This document shows, one piece after another, positions 1 to 11,636 of a stretch of DNA of 64,000 nucleotides. Below the pieces are notes generated by a model that ran no database searches, was not told the origin of the DNA, and saw only the letters and a list, made by a program, of their open reading frames with translations. The first letter of the stretch is position 1. The number at the start of each line of letters is the position of its first letter. Source of the stretch: Sorex araneus (Eukaryota; Chordata; Mammalia; Eulipotyphla; Soricidae); assembly GCF_027595985.1 (NCBI RefSeq), contig NC_073313.1:87855453-87919452 (forward strand), given 5' to 3'. A program made the translations under genes and the position numbers.

Positions 1-829
1 GTAAAAAAAGAAAAAAAAGACACCCTAAGCATATTTAAAGGCGCTATCTCACAAAGGCAAATCTAGCTGGGTGTTTGTCTGCCTTTGTGAAGCTGAAAAT
101 GATTGAACTTGTTGAATTTTGCCTTAAGCCTTCTGGCTGGGAATGATGAACATGAAAAGCCTGATAAGAGTTTTTTATGGGGGAGGCCTTCATTGAAGTC
201 ACTGGCACACTCTAAAACCGGCCTTTTGCTCAAAGTGTGTTGTTTCCCTGAAAACAGCAAAATGTGCTGCCCTCTATTAAATGAAGAACTTCTGGGAAGA
301 ATAATTTTTCTTTCCATGATTGGGAATGTGTTTGTTCTGTCGCTTATTTTCTCATACTATCTCACACTGTCTCCTTACAAAATTTCATCAAACATTTGTA
401 AGCTAACGAAAAGTGGATGCTGAGTTTGTGTTCAGAATCAGGGTACAGAATAAAGCTAGGACATAGTGTTTTTATTGAATTAAAAATAATTGGTCTCTGT
501 TGCAAATATTGTCCAATATCAAAGAGGCATTTTTATAAGCAAGTGTACGAATAATTTAGTTTGGATAGGGATATGTTGGGGTTTTAGGATCCTTTTTAGG
601 AGAATGACATGAAATGCAGGAAAGAAAGGTAAGGGTGTGTGTCTGTAAAAAAGAGAGAGGAAGAAGAAAGAGAGTGAGAGAGAGAGGGAGACAGAGAAAG
701 AGAGAGGATTGAGAATTTGATCCATCACCATCAAGCTCCAAACATGTCTTAATCTTAACTACTCTACAACAACTGCACAAAATTTATTACTGAAAATGTC
801 GCTTTGATGGTTTTCAGGGGAGCGGATGG
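1..829. other. Unique AT-rich DNA with a short purine tract
   Basis: No gene or repeat is recognised. A GA-rich simple tract lies at about 650-712. Short open frames here have no family resemblance. Confidence 0.5.
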
Positions 830-958
830 GTGGATTGATGATAGGTGGTGGGATGGGACAGAAATTTTGGTGGTGGTAATGGTGAAAATTACACACATAT
901 ACAGGTGTGAGACTAACTCCTTGAAATTCCATAATATAATAAACTAATGATCAGCTAA
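830..958 (+). mobile_element. Old L1 3' end
   Basis: The segment has the wording of an old shrew L1 3' untranslated region (GGTGGGATGGG, TTTTGGTGGTGG, then CCATAATATAATAAAC). A sister copy lies at 28710-28850. It is short and diverged, with no coding part. Confidence 0.55.
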
Positions 959-974
959 TAAAAATAGAACTTTA

Positions 975-1144
975 GGGGCTGGAACAATAGCACAGCGGGT
1001 AGGGCATTTGCCTTGCACACGGCTGACCCGGGTTTGATTCCCAACATCCCATATGGTCCCCTGAGCACCACCAGGGATAATTCCTGAGTGCAGAGCCAGG
1101 AGTAACCCCTGTGTATCACCAGGTGTGATCCAAAAAGAAAAAAC
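975..1144 (+). mobile_element. SINE type A (tRNA-like head, poly(A) tail)
   Basis: The head GGGGCTGGAACAATAGCAC and box B GGGTTTGATTCC are followed by the type A body (CATATGGTCCCCTGAGCACC) and an A-rich tail. A perfect 14-bp TSD, AAAATAGAACTTTA, sits at 961-974 and 1145-1158. The perfect TSD suggests a fairly young insertion, probably made by L1 machinery. Confidence 0.93.
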
Positions 1145-1159
1145 AAAATAGAACTTTAA

Positions 1160-2269
1160 AAGATCAATTTTATGTGTTACCCTAATCCTGTTAAGAAACT
1201 CTTTCATAGACATTAATTGTGGCCTTGATTTCATTAAGGCACTTAAGCCAAATCTTGCGTATCCTTGTATTATTACAACCACACGTTTCCATGTAGTTTT
1301 CAAAATAAGAATGAGATCTTGATGGTGTTTGCAACTCCCAGTGAGCACTGGCAACCAAGTTTCATAGTATTACAACTAAGTGTATGTGAACCAGGGTCTT
1401 TAAAACAATAGTGGAATACAAAGAAAGGGAAAGAATATGGGTAGGAGAACCTAGTGGGAGTCTAAAAGAGAGAGAAAGGAAAGAAAGACATATTTTTCCT
1501 TAGTCCAAATAACCATATCATAGAGAAAAATAGCATCTTCATCAGATGAACTAGGTTGACAGTATTTTCTACATACTTGTTCTGTTTCTTGTCTCGTTTC
1601 CACAGTAGTTACTCTTTGCTACGTGCTCCACCGTCCTATTTGATTTCCTGACTCTGGTGTCTAGTGCAAGGATAATCCAATGGCAAAATTGTTAAAGCTA
1701 ATATTTTTGTTCTTCTTCGCATTCTTCACTCCCACCTGCTGTCTTCTTTCTTTTGTTTCTTAAGTGTACCAGCCCTTCCTCCATTTTCTATTCCTCCATA
1801 CTTCCTGACATGTTCCCCAACCCCCTATAACTTCCTTCTATCACACTTTTATCAAACTGCTCTAGAAGAGGCATGGGCAAATAACTGATGCATTTCAGAG
1901 GCCCATGCGATGTTCAGTTAGATAAACTATACACTATAAGTGCACATTTAGTCATCTGTTAGCTGGAGGCGAGCTTTGGGGCTAGGGGTAAAGTGTAACA
2001 TTTTAGTTCCTTCCTATTTTTTTCTGATATCAAATGATAATTAGTGATAGTTTTCTATGTTCTCTCACCAGACTCAGATTTGTATTTCCCAAACAAAAGC
2101 CTGGACAGCAGTAACCTCTGAACAAATATCTGTGCCTGAAAGAATGATGGGGCTGGAGATCCTTTCCTAGACCTCCTTTCACTCACAATGGTAGTTCTGC
2201 CTACTTAGAAGTGAGGGCCTAAACATAAGAAGAGTATTAAGCTGTCCAGAGCATTGCCTAGGCTCTAGT
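1160..2269. other. Unique sequence, nothing recognised
   Basis: AT-rich DNA with no open frame of interest and no recognisable repeat. Confidence 0.45.
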
Positions 2270-2473
2270 CCATTGTTTCTTAACTTCCTTTCCCCACTAT
2301 GACCCAGTTCGGATCTGTTTCCTTCCTGTGAACTCCTGTCCTTCCATTTGCCATGCTAGTCTCCTACCTTGAGGTTGCATTTAAGTGATTTTCACCTTTG
2401 ACCCCCTCAGAATATTGTAGGGGCCTATAGGGACTCTACAGGAGGTCAAGTGGCCCCTGGTTAAGAAACACTG
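2270..2473. mobile_element. Short hAT-like DNA transposon remnant
   Basis: About 200 bp bounded by imperfect inverted ends: CATTGTTTCTTAAC at the left, and GGTTAAGAAACACTG at the right, which reads CAGTGTTTCTTAACC on the other strand. Ends of the CAGnGnTTCTnAACC type are typical of mammalian hAT (Charlie/MER) elements. I cannot find a convincing 8-bp TSD, and there is no coding capacity. Confidence 0.5.
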
Positions 2474-2730
2474 CTTATTGTCAGGGATCAGTGAAAAACA
2501 CTTCTTTTCTGAGTGAGCATTATTTCAAAATATAAGATGCAACTGATTTCTCCTCCAATAATAGTTTAAAAATGAGCCTAAGCAAGCTTTCCCTTCCTCT
2601 AAGGAGATTTAAAGTCAACTTTCAAACTGCTTTAATCAGCCGTTGTTAATTTGAAATCTAACTGACTTAATTCACTCCGTTTTTCACAGGCTAGTAGGAT
2701 ATCAGAGATAACAATGTAAGAAATAATATC

Positions 2731-2905
2731 AGGAGCTGAAGCGATAGCACAGCGAGTAGGGTGTTTGCCTTGCACGCGGCCTACCCGGGTTCGATCCCGG
2801 GCATCCCATATGGTCCCCCAAGCACTGCCAGAAGCAATTCCTGAGTGCAAAGCCAGGAGTAACTCCTGAGCATCGCTGGGTGTGACCAAAAAATAAAAAA
2901 AAAAT
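2731..2905 (+). mobile_element. SINE type A
   Basis: The head AGCGATAGCACAGCGAGTAGG and box B GGGTTCGATCCC lead into the type A body and a long A-rich tail. No clear TSD. The sequence is close to the other young copies. Confidence 0.9.
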
Positions 2906-2984
2906 GTCAGTTTTCTTTCTGAATTTTATTTGCATGGAGTCTGATTACTTAAAATTTAAAATAAAATTGATACTCTATTGTATA

Positions 2985-3762
2985 AATACTATTAGTAATG
3001 GCTTATCATGCACATAATTTCAATACCCACCCATCACTGGTGTACCCACCCAATACCCACCCATCCCTCTCTCAAGGACTCCAATGCCCCTCCCTTTTAA
3101 TCCCCTCTCCTCTGATTCAACTGTGTGGATCTTTCTCTCATTATTTTGCTCACAGAAGCTGATGCCACATTTGCCCCTTTTTACCACCTTGCTCTGTATC
3201 TTAAGCCTCAAATATGAGAGATGACATACTGTATCTATTCCTTTCTGGCTGACTTCACTCAGCATGATGTCCTCTAGTTCCATTCATCTTGCTGCTAATT
3301 ACATGATTTTGTTCTTGGTTAGAGCTGCATAGTATTCTTTTTGTTTGAGGGCCACACCCAGCAATGTTCAAGGGTTATTCCTGACTCTGCAGTCAACAAT
3401 TACTTCTGGAGGTGCTTTGGAGATCATATGTGATATCACGAATTGAACCTAGGATGGCTGCATGCAAGGTAAGTACCCTACCTGCTACACTATCACTCCA
3501 GTCCCAGAACTGAGTAGGATTCATTTATGTATATATGCCATAACTTCTTGATCTATTTATCTGTAGTTGGGCATTTGGGTAGTCTCCATATCTTGGCTAT
3601 TGTACTAAGTATGATCATGAACAGAGTTGTGGATGGATATATCCTTATATCCTTTCAAGTTAATGATTTTATGTTTGAGGAATAGATGCCAAGAAATGGT
3701 ATTGCTGAGTTGTATGGAAGTACTATTCTTATTTTTGGGGGATAGATCTCCATATTGCTTTC
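2985..3762 (-). mobile_element. Old L1, 3' part (left piece)
   Basis: Antisense L1 3' untranslated region and the end of ORF2. The plus strand reads CTGACTTCACTCAGCATGAT, the complement of the conserved ORF2 C-terminal region. It stops where an LTR begins at about 3763, and the same L1 resumes at about 5766. The parallel intact copy at 29195-30185 shows the expected order. A SINE at 3338-3505 is inserted in it. Confidence 0.75.
3338..3505 (-). mobile_element. Old SINE, type A related, antisense
   Basis: Begins GAGGGCCACACCCAGCAATG and ends in the complement of the head (CTGCTACACTATCACTCCAG). It is clearly more diverged than the other copies and lies inside the old L1. Confidence 0.8.
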
Positions 3763-4025
3763 TGTTGGATATCAACCCTAAGTGCTTTAGGTTTTATCAG
3801 TGAATTGCCCCTTTCCTCCTCCCAGAGAAGCTTACCATGCCCTTGCTAACATCCTTAATTTAGCCAAAGTCTATCTTCAACCTCCCCTTTGTGTTGGATA
3901 TTAACCCTAAGTGCTTTAGGCTTATTCAGTGAATTGTTTTCTTTCCTCCACGTATAGGAATTTATATTACCCTTGCTAGCATCCCTAATTTAGTTAAAGT
4001 TTATTTATAATTTTTCCCTTGCATT
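3763..4025 (+). repeat. Tandem duplication of the LTR start (2 x about 130 bp)
   Basis: TGTTGGATAT(C/T)AACCCTAAGTG recurs at 3763 and 3892, followed in both copies by similar text through CTTGCTA(A/G)CATCC. The two units are roughly 80-85% alike by eye. Confidence 0.8.
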
Positions 4026-4164
4026 GTCACAGTGCCCCATGTTAAATCTCGAATGCTTGTAAAACAAAAACTTTCTGGTAATTCTGAACTGGTAATTGAT
4101 ACTGCTTTGTATTTGAAGTGCTGTATATTTGTACTTGCTTTTCTGTTTCCCCTATAGCCTTTTT

Positions 4165-4631
4165 TAAATAAATTTATTTATTTTTAATTAATGAACCACC
4201 GTGAGGGTACAGTTACGGATTTATACACATCTGTGCTTATGCTTCCCCCATACAAAGTTCGGGAACCCATCCCTTCACCAGTGCCCATACTCCACCACCA
4301 GTAAACCCAGCATCCCTCCCATCCTCCCCAATCCCATCTCCCCCCACCCCACCCTGTCACTGTGGCAGGGCATTCCCTTCTGTTCTCTCCCTCTAATTAG
4401 CTATTGTGGTTTGCAATAAAGGTGTTGAGTGGCCACTGTGCTCAGTCTCTAGCCCTCATTCAGCCCGCAACTCCCTTCTCCCACATGGCCTTCGACTACA
4501 TTATAGTTGGTGATCCCTTCTCTGAGTTGCCCTTTCCCCAGAATGTGAGGCCAGCCTCCTAGCCATGGAGTCAACCTCCTGGTAGTTGTTTCTACAATTC
4601 TTGGGTGTTAGTCTCCCACTCTGTTATTCTA
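4165..4631 (-). mobile_element. Young L1 3' end, antisense
   Basis: 5'-truncated L1 that contains only 3' untranslated sequence, with its A-rich tail read as T/A-rich at the left. A 16-bp TSD, CCCCTATAGCCTTTTT, lies at 4149-4164 and 4632-4647. The copy is almost identical to 11637-12042, which points to recent activity of this L1 subfamily. Confidence 0.93.
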
Positions 4632-5482
4632 CCCCTATAGCCTTTTTATATGTTATCATAGAGCAATGTTCTTTGGTTAAACACAGAAAGACCATTAATG
4701 CTGTGCTCCTAATATTTGGGAGTTGATTGACTCTGAAATATATCTGCCCCTGGGCATAATTACTTGATCATAACTACTTGACTCAGGCTTCAGTTTCTGT
4801 AGTTCCGGACACCCCAAAGGGGAGGTCCCGCCGTGGGACTGGGATGGACCTGGGGCGAGTGGCAAAACTACCCGGCAGCAAAATGGGACATTCTAGAAAG
4901 CATAAATGCATAGTTTTTATGCAAACTGTTACAACTTTAGAGACAGGACCCCCCCCACCCGGGGAAGGACTAGCTGACCTGGCCTGAGGACTTAGTCTGG
5001 GATTTACGGTAAAAGACTTGCTTGCACTCAGAGCCCAGACAACCAAGTGTTTAAAGCCTTGTTTGCTCTCAGCCCAGAGAACTAAGTGTTGGATCTTTGT
5101 CTCTTACTGTGTTTATCCAAACAACTGCTAGTATCAATAACTTAATACAATTAGAGGGAAACATAAAAGCAACGCAGTTGTCTCTGGGAAACAGAGTGTC
5201 TCCTTGAGTTGATCTCCCTAAAAGAATTTCCTCTGCCAAATATTTATCTATGTCAATGACCATCACACCTGTGCTTACCTCAACCCCCATTCAGATGTTC
5301 TATAAGTATGCTAGCAACTCTGCAATAAAGGGGCCATTTTCACCATCTGACTGTGGTCCCCAGTCTCCCCGTCTCCCCGTCTCTCTGTGTCTCTGTTGGG
5401 GGGCCCTGGGGAGGTGGGGAGGCGGGGAGGCAGCTCAGGGCTACCGAACGCACACAGGTGTCCAGTAGCAGCAGCAGCCATG

Positions 5483-5765
5483 AGAGGATCTTCATCTTTT
5501 CTTTTTTGTTTAAACAGCTTTTCATTGAAGCCATGTGACCTCTTATACTTTAGCCCACTGATGTACCTAAAGCAGCACACATATGTTTGGCTTTAACATA
5601 CTTGCTTGTATTTTCTTATGTACATGCTCTAAGGGCCCCAGAATGAAATCTACAATCTTTACATACTTCCCTCTTATCGTGATGGAAAGATACTTGCTGC
5701 TTGGGTGGGTGTTTGAATACTATTTGTAATGAACTATTGTGACTACTTTATGAAAATAAAATGTG
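5483..5765. other. Unassigned insert between LTR and old L1
   Basis: About 280 bp that belongs to neither the LTR as I delimit it nor the interrupted L1. It may be retroviral internal sequence or another insertion. Confidence 0.4.
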
Positions 5766-6410
5766 TAAAAATCGCAAATAAGACTGAATCAGGTGACATT
5801 CCCACTAAGAATGGTGGATGAGAGTTCCTTTTTCACCACAACCCTACTAACAATGGATATTTCCAGATTTTTGATATGTATTGTTCTCACAGGCACAAAC
5901 AATGATATCCCATTGTTTTGATTTACATTTTTCTAATCATGAGTGACAGTGAACACATTTTTCTATACCTGTTGACCATCCGTATGTCTTCTTTGGGGAT
6001 GGGTCTGTTCATTTCCTCACTGTATTTATAGATAGGGTTATTGGATTTTTTGTTGTTGAATTTTGTAAGTGTTCTATATATGAATAACAACACTTTATCA
6101 GATGTATTGTGTGCAAACATTTTCTCCTATTCAGTAAGTTGTCTTTTTATTAGAGCTTGAGTTTCTTGCACTCTGAGGAAGCATTTTTTAATTTGATGTA
6201 GTCCCATTTGTTTATTTTAATTTGTGTTATCTTTGTCACTGTGGTGATATCATTGACGATTCCTGTTTCTTTCAGTCCCAAAATCTTTGATACACACACA
6301 TACTCACACACACACAGAGACACACAAACATACAGAGTCTTCAGGCACACCATTCCCAAATCCATAATTCTTCTCTGGGTCTCTAATTTATGAAGCATAG
6401 ATTGTCTGCT
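5766..6410 (-). mobile_element. Old L1, ORF2 region (right piece)
   Basis: Antisense L1 ORF2 remnant, matched by the same order of phrases at 29760-30120, for example ACCCTACTAACAATGG, TTGTTTTGATTTACATTT and TATGTCTTCTTTGGGGATG. It is degraded by stops. A CA-rich stretch (about 6290-6330) lies inside it. Confidence 0.75.
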
Positions 6411-6424
6411 GCTAAAAATTTATC

Positions 6425-6743
6425 CCCATATATTCCTCCTCATTTTTGCTTAATTTCTAGGCCATTTGGGAGATGCCACAGGTTGATCACTAAGAAAAAT
6501 CTTGGTTCTGGCCTCTCTGGCTCCTGATCAGGCTACTTAATGGCCATGATCCCAGAGACTCAGAAACAAATCTCGGAACCCAGTGCTTTTTGGCAGAAAT
6601 CCCTGCAGATTTAATTATTAAAATTTCAGAATTTCAACAACATATGCTATTCATAATCGGCAATAGAAAGGAAATTGTCTAATGTTGCCTTTTTGGCAGA
6701 TCTGAGTGTGGGCGTAAAATATCAAATAATGATGGTGGGTCTG
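6425..6743 (+). mobile_element. L1-tailed element, 5' piece (interrupted)
   Basis: Shares text with the complete copy at 44698-45562 (CCAGAGA..CACAAACAAATCT, ATATGCTATTCATAA, GTCTAATGTT). It is interrupted at 6744 by a 5'-inverted L1 and resumes at 8109. Confidence 0.7.
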
Positions 6744-8090
6744 CTCAATTTTTAATTTTTTGAGAATCATCCATATTGTTTTCCAAAAGGGCTGAACCAG
6801 TCAGTATTCCCACCAGCAGTGAAGGAGAGTCCCTTTCTCTCCACAGCCACGCCAACACCGGTTGCTTTTGTTCTTTTGAATATGGGCCAGTCTCTGTGGT
6901 GTGAAATGATATCTCATTGTTGTTTTAATCTGCACCTCCCTGATGATTAGTGACATAGAGCATTTTCTCATGTTAGCCATTCAGACTTCTTCTTTGAGAA
7001 AATTTCTGTTCATTTCCATCCCCCATTTTTTGATGGGGTTGGAAGTTTTCTTCTTGTAGAGTTCAACCAGTGCCTTGTATATCCTTGATATCAACCCCTT
7101 ATCAGATGGATATTGGGTGAATATCCATTCCCTGTAGACTGTCTTTGTATTTTGGTCATTGTTTCTTTTGATGTGCAGAAGCTTCTGAGTTCAAGGTAGT
7201 CCCATTTGTTTATCTCTATTTTTACTTGTTTGGCCAGTGGCACGTCATCTTTGAAAATACCTTTAGCTTCAATGTTGTGGAGGATTTTGCCAACCTTGTC
7301 TTCCATGTACCTTATTTGACCCAGCAATACCACTCCTGGGAATATATCCTGGAGAGGCAAAAAAGGTATAGTAGAAATGACATCTGCATTTGTATGTTCA
7401 TTGCAGCACTGTTTACAATAGCCAAAATCTGTAAAAATCAGAGTGCCCCCAAACAGGTTACTGGTTAAAGAAACTTTGGCACATCTACACAATGGAATAC
7501 TATGCAGCTGTTAGAAAAGATGAAGTCATGAAATTTGCATATAAGTGGATCAACATGGAAAGTATCATGTAAAGTGAAATGAGTCAGAAAGAGAGAGACA
7601 GACATGGAAAGATCACACTCATCTGTGGAATATAAAATAACATAGTGGGAGACTAACACCCAAGAGTTATAGAGATAAGGACCAGGAGGTCTGCCCCACA
7701 GCTTGGAAACTGGCCTCACATGCTGGGGGAAAAGGCAGCTCAGATAGAGAAAGGAACACCAAGTAGAGGATGTTGGGAGGACCCATTTGGGTTGGAAGAT
7801 GCGAACTAAAAGTAGACTATAGACTGAACATGATGGCCACTCAATACCTCTATTGCAAACTACAACACCGAAAAGGAGAGAGAACAAAAGGGAATGCCCT
7901 GCTGCAGAGGCAGGGTGGGGTGGTGGGGGATGGGGTGGGGGTGATGAGAGGTATACTGGGATCATTGGTGGAAGAGAATGGACACTGGTGGAGGGATGGG
8001 TAAACAATCACTGTATGAGTGAAATGCAAACACAAAAGTTCATAAGTTTGTAACTGTACATCACAGCGATTCTCTAATAAAAAATTAAAA
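6744..8090 (+). mobile_element. L1 insertion with 5' inversion (twin priming)
   Basis: Two L1 segments in opposite orientation lie between one pair of TSDs (AAATAATGATGGTGGGTCTG at 6724-6743; the same with three bases missing at 8092-8108). 6744 to about 7311 is antisense ORF2. About 7312-8090 is sense ORF2 C-terminus (LTQQYHSWEYI, then TMEYYAAVRKDEVMKFAYKW with minor breaks) plus 3' untranslated region and A-rich tail. This is the classical structure left by twin priming during L1 integration. Both coding parts contain disabling changes. Confidence 0.9.
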
Positions 8091-8108
8091 AAAATAATGG
8101 TGGGTCTG

Positions 8109-8335
8109 GTGTCAAAATATTGAATGTAATCAAAGTAGAGAGAGAGTAATGTGGAAACCATCTGTCACACAGATAGGGGGATGGTGTGGTATGGGGATAT
8201 ACTGGGGATTTTGGTGGTGGAAAATGTGCATTGTTGAAGGGATGGGTGTTTCATCATTGTATGACCGAGACTTAAACCCAAAAGCTTTGTAACTGGTCTC
8301 ACAGTGATTCAATAAATAAATATATAAAAAAGAAA
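8109..8335 (+). mobile_element. L1-tailed element, 3' piece
   Basis: Continuation of 6425-6743 after the inserted L1. It has the same AGTAGAGAGAGAGTAATGTGG, TTGGTGGTGGAAAATGTGCA and AAAGCTTTGTAACTG text as 45365-45540, ending in an A-rich tail. Confidence 0.8.
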
Positions 8336-9016
8336 GATAATTCTTGGTTATAGACTTGATCTTAAACTCCAAGAGAGGCACGTAAATAAAGTGTCTGTTA
8401 CTATGAGAAGTTTCCTTTATTCTTAAAGCATTGTTTTCAGATAATGATCTGTAAGAAAATTTAGTAATTCATCATAGTCTTTCTTTCATTCATTTATTCA
8501 CAGCTTCCAGATACTGATTTGGGAATCCAGGTTACTATGGAGTACCTAGTAGAGTCCTTCAAGTTCCTTTAAGTTCCCAAGTTTATCTGTTAATTCACAT
8601 CTGTTTTGGCAGAAAAGTTTGAAAAGTACCCAATACATGAATTCCCTCTAAAATAGGCATGCTAGTTTCAAGTTATTCCATAAGGGAAACAAATGACTGG
8701 CAGAGAAAAATTTATATGTAATACCCTTTCCTCTCTATATATCATAATTATTAAAATACTTTATAGTTATAAAAATAATAACAAGTATGGTGTAGAAAGT
8801 ATAGAAATAAAATAGTTTTTAATTCTACTGCTTATAGACAAACACTTTTAATATAGGTCCACATCTCTTACCTGATTACTCCAATCAATTGTACTTAAGA
8901 ACCTAGACAGTTTCAGATTTTGTGAAGTACTGGATTTTCACTGTGTTCCAAATTTTGTGATGTCCCCAGTAGAGTGTGAGACAGTGTTTCATAACTATAC
9001 TAATATTTCTGCAGAC
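8336..9016. other. Unique AT-rich sequence
   Basis: No gene or recognised repeat. Confidence 0.45.
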
Positions 9017-9032
9017 AAATGTAACTTATTCA

Positions 9033-9202
9033 GGGGCCGGAGTGATAGCACAGCGGGTAGGGTGTTTGCCTTGCACGCGGCAGACCCGGGTTCAATCCCC
9101 GGCATCCCATATGGTCCCCCAAGTACTGCCAGGAGTAATTCCTGAGTGCAAAGCCAGGAGTAACCCCTGAGCATCACTGAGTGTGAACCAAAAAGCAAAA
9201 AA
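9033..9202 (+). mobile_element. SINE type A
   Basis: Complete copy from GGGGCCGGAGTGATAGCACA to the A tail. The TSD AAATGTAA(C/A)TTATTCA lies at 9017-9032 and 9203-9218, 15 of 16 bases matching. Confidence 0.94.
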
Positions 9203-9218
9203 AAATGTAAATTATTCA

Positions 9219-11050
9219 ACCCAAGAAGGGTTTAGTCTATAAAAAACCTTGTAATTATTCATTGTCAGATATTGATAGATGAACTACAAATATCTTTCCA
9301 ATTCATCTTTTTGTATTTATGAATTGATATAAAGTATTATACACTTGTATTTCAGTATACTATTTAGACAATGCATAAGTATTTATTTGTGAAAAGCATA
9401 ACAAGATCAGATTTTTGCTCTTCTACTTAATAAGGGCATGTCTCAAGGATTGGCTTCTGTGTCTTCAAAAGGTCCCTGATAATAAGAAAATGTTGATGGG
9501 ATTTGTTTGTATTCACCTTAGTTTTAGAGCTATGGATTATTTTGCCCATAGAGACTGATTCCACATTCATTCACTTGTATATGTCAACCCCTGCTGGGAT
9601 GACCCTATATTTGATCTTAAATTCTGCTCTCAATTCTCTTTGGCTTAAAGGCCAGTTCATGGCAGCCTGCCCATGTTCTCCATGCAAACAAATCCCACCC
9701 TTCCCATGGTTTTGCTCTTGCAAATCTGTTTTGGCACTGACATTTCACAGTGACCCTGCCCTGTTCTATTTGGTCAAGTTAAGACAAGCATGACCTGAAA
9801 AATGGTTGAGAAAAAAAAATAAGGTTAAGTGCATGCAGTATCCTTTCAAATAAAGAGATGGCTTGAAAGGTAACTGTCAGAAATTAAGCAAGTATATAAC
9901 TGAACACTGTGAATCATTGATTCCTAACTTCATGGCTGCCTGTCTGTGCCTCTTATTTTCTTTATGATTTAGATTTTAAAATTCTACCAGAAAATGAGTA
10001 TTTTGCAGAAACAAATGTCAAATCCTTCTTTCATGCAAAACTGAGACAAGAAATTTGGTGAAATGATAACTAATGGATTACAAATATTGAAAACCTGTAA
10101 TTACCTATAACAAACAATATTTTGTGCTTCTTTTTCTCTGATGCAAATCTGTTGCCGTACTTTTTCTTGTTCAATGCAGTATTTGAGGCCAATATTGCTT
10201 TTCAGTTATTTGTCTCAAGCAAGAGTTGCTCCTGACAATAAGAATGAGACCACATTTTGGTTATTATGCTTTTCTGTCCTTGTAAGCTCCAAGTGCCTAT
10301 ATACTAAGCTGAGATTTGAAAAATTTCAAATGGAAATGTTATTAGAAAGCAGTAGATATGTAGTTAATAAAATATGTATGATTACAATTATCGCAGGACT
10401 TGTGTAATATTGATGGAACTCAACTAATTTCAATAATAAATAAAGGTTTAATTTAAAATATGTATTTCAGGAATAGTGGGTTATTTAATCTTTTTTTTTT
10501 GCAAATGTGGCATAAGTTAATTTCTTACTGGAAATTTGGTGAATTTAATGTCCTGTGATTTATTTTTTTTAATCTCTCCTCCATCTTTTGTAGCACTTTT
10601 CTTTGTGCTGGTCTGGAGTTCAGTATTCTAGAATGTTTTAGGATTAGAGAAAGTCTAATAGGTTTTGAGGCATCCTGGCATAGTTCAATGGACAACTGTC
10701 GATTTCCTGTGGTTTATTTTAATTGTCATTGTAATCTACTTTCCAGAAATTTGGGATAATAAAGTAGCTGTTGGCACCATTCTTGAAGAATCTGAATGTT
10801 TAGTTTAGACATGGTAGATATTAGGAAATAAATTTATGAGGATTGAAATTGCTTGTGTAGTTGCTAGAGATTGCAGATTGGTTGAGCATTTTTTGAATGC
10901 CAAGAAAATGACAGATTATACAGACCATTAATACTGAATAGTGGAAGGTCATAAAGAAACAACTGGAAATTGTAATGCAGTAAAAATCTCATCTCCTTGA
11001 ATATAATATTATTATATTGTTTCTTTTAATCTCAACTACTTGTCTTGCTG
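9219..11050. other. Unique AT-rich sequence
   Basis: 1.8 kb without recognisable repeats. The longest open frames (9503-9793 and 10141-10407, plus strand) start at arbitrary ATGs and show no domain. I regard them as chance. Confidence 0.5.
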
Positions 11051-11062
11051 AAAGTTGATCCA

Positions 11063-11231
11063 GGGGCCATAGCAATAGTACAGTGGGTAGGGCATTTGCC
11101 TTGAACGTGAACAAAACTGGTTTAATACCTGACATCCCATATAGTCCCCTAAGCACCACCAGGAATAATTCTTGAGTGCAGAGCCATGAGTAGTCTCTGA
11201 ACATTGCCAGATGTGGCTCCAAAACAAATAA
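11063..11231 (+). mobile_element. SINE type A, diverged
   Basis: GGGGCCATAGCAATAGTACAG head, type A body and A-rich tail. The TSD AAAGTTGATC lies at 11051-11060 and 11232-11241. Confidence 0.9.
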
Positions 11232-11636
11232 AAAGTTGATCAAACTTAATACAAAATTATAATATATTATTTTGTCCTTGTTTCCAAATGTCTTTTCCTG
11301 AACACTTTTTTTTCTCTTAAATCTTTTCTGAATAGAGACCTGGTTGCCCATTTTAGAAATAAGAAAACTAAGTCATAGAAAGTATAAATAATGTACTTAA
11401 AATCAAATATGGAACTAGAAGCTTGCAAAGTTGGTATATATTAATTTATATTAATAATTTATATCAAATTAATTTATATTAAATTCATTTGTTACAAAAA
11501 CAGAATATAAAAGTGGATCATTAGGCATGTAATATAAAATGCCATAAAGGAAGAGAGAAGAAATAATTTTAATGAATTAGTTAAAACTTATCTTCAAATT
11601 TATTTACCCTGTATGGACTATTTTCTTTTTTTTTTT

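Larger units (their letters stand above)
3763..5482 (+). mobile_element. Endogenous retrovirus-like LTR, interrupted
   Basis: Starts TGTTGGATATCAACCC and contains a polyadenylation signal AATAAA at 5324-5329, followed by a CT-rich then G-rich stretch typical of R/U5. The first 129 bp (3763-3891) are tandemly repeated at 3892-4025. A young L1 tail (4165-4631) splits it, leaving about 1.2 kb of LTR sequence. It interrupts an old L1 that continues at 5766. I see no retroviral gene. The right boundary is approximate, and the family is not identified. Confidence 0.55.

Noticed and set aside
975-1144. tRNA gene at SINE heads
   Set aside because: The box A and B words are part of the SINE promoter. 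No cloverleaf or mature tRNA end is present.
7465-8007. 180-codon minus-strand open frame
   Set aside because: It runs antisense through the L1 3' untranslated region and ORF2 end. The same frame recurs in other antisense L1 tails.
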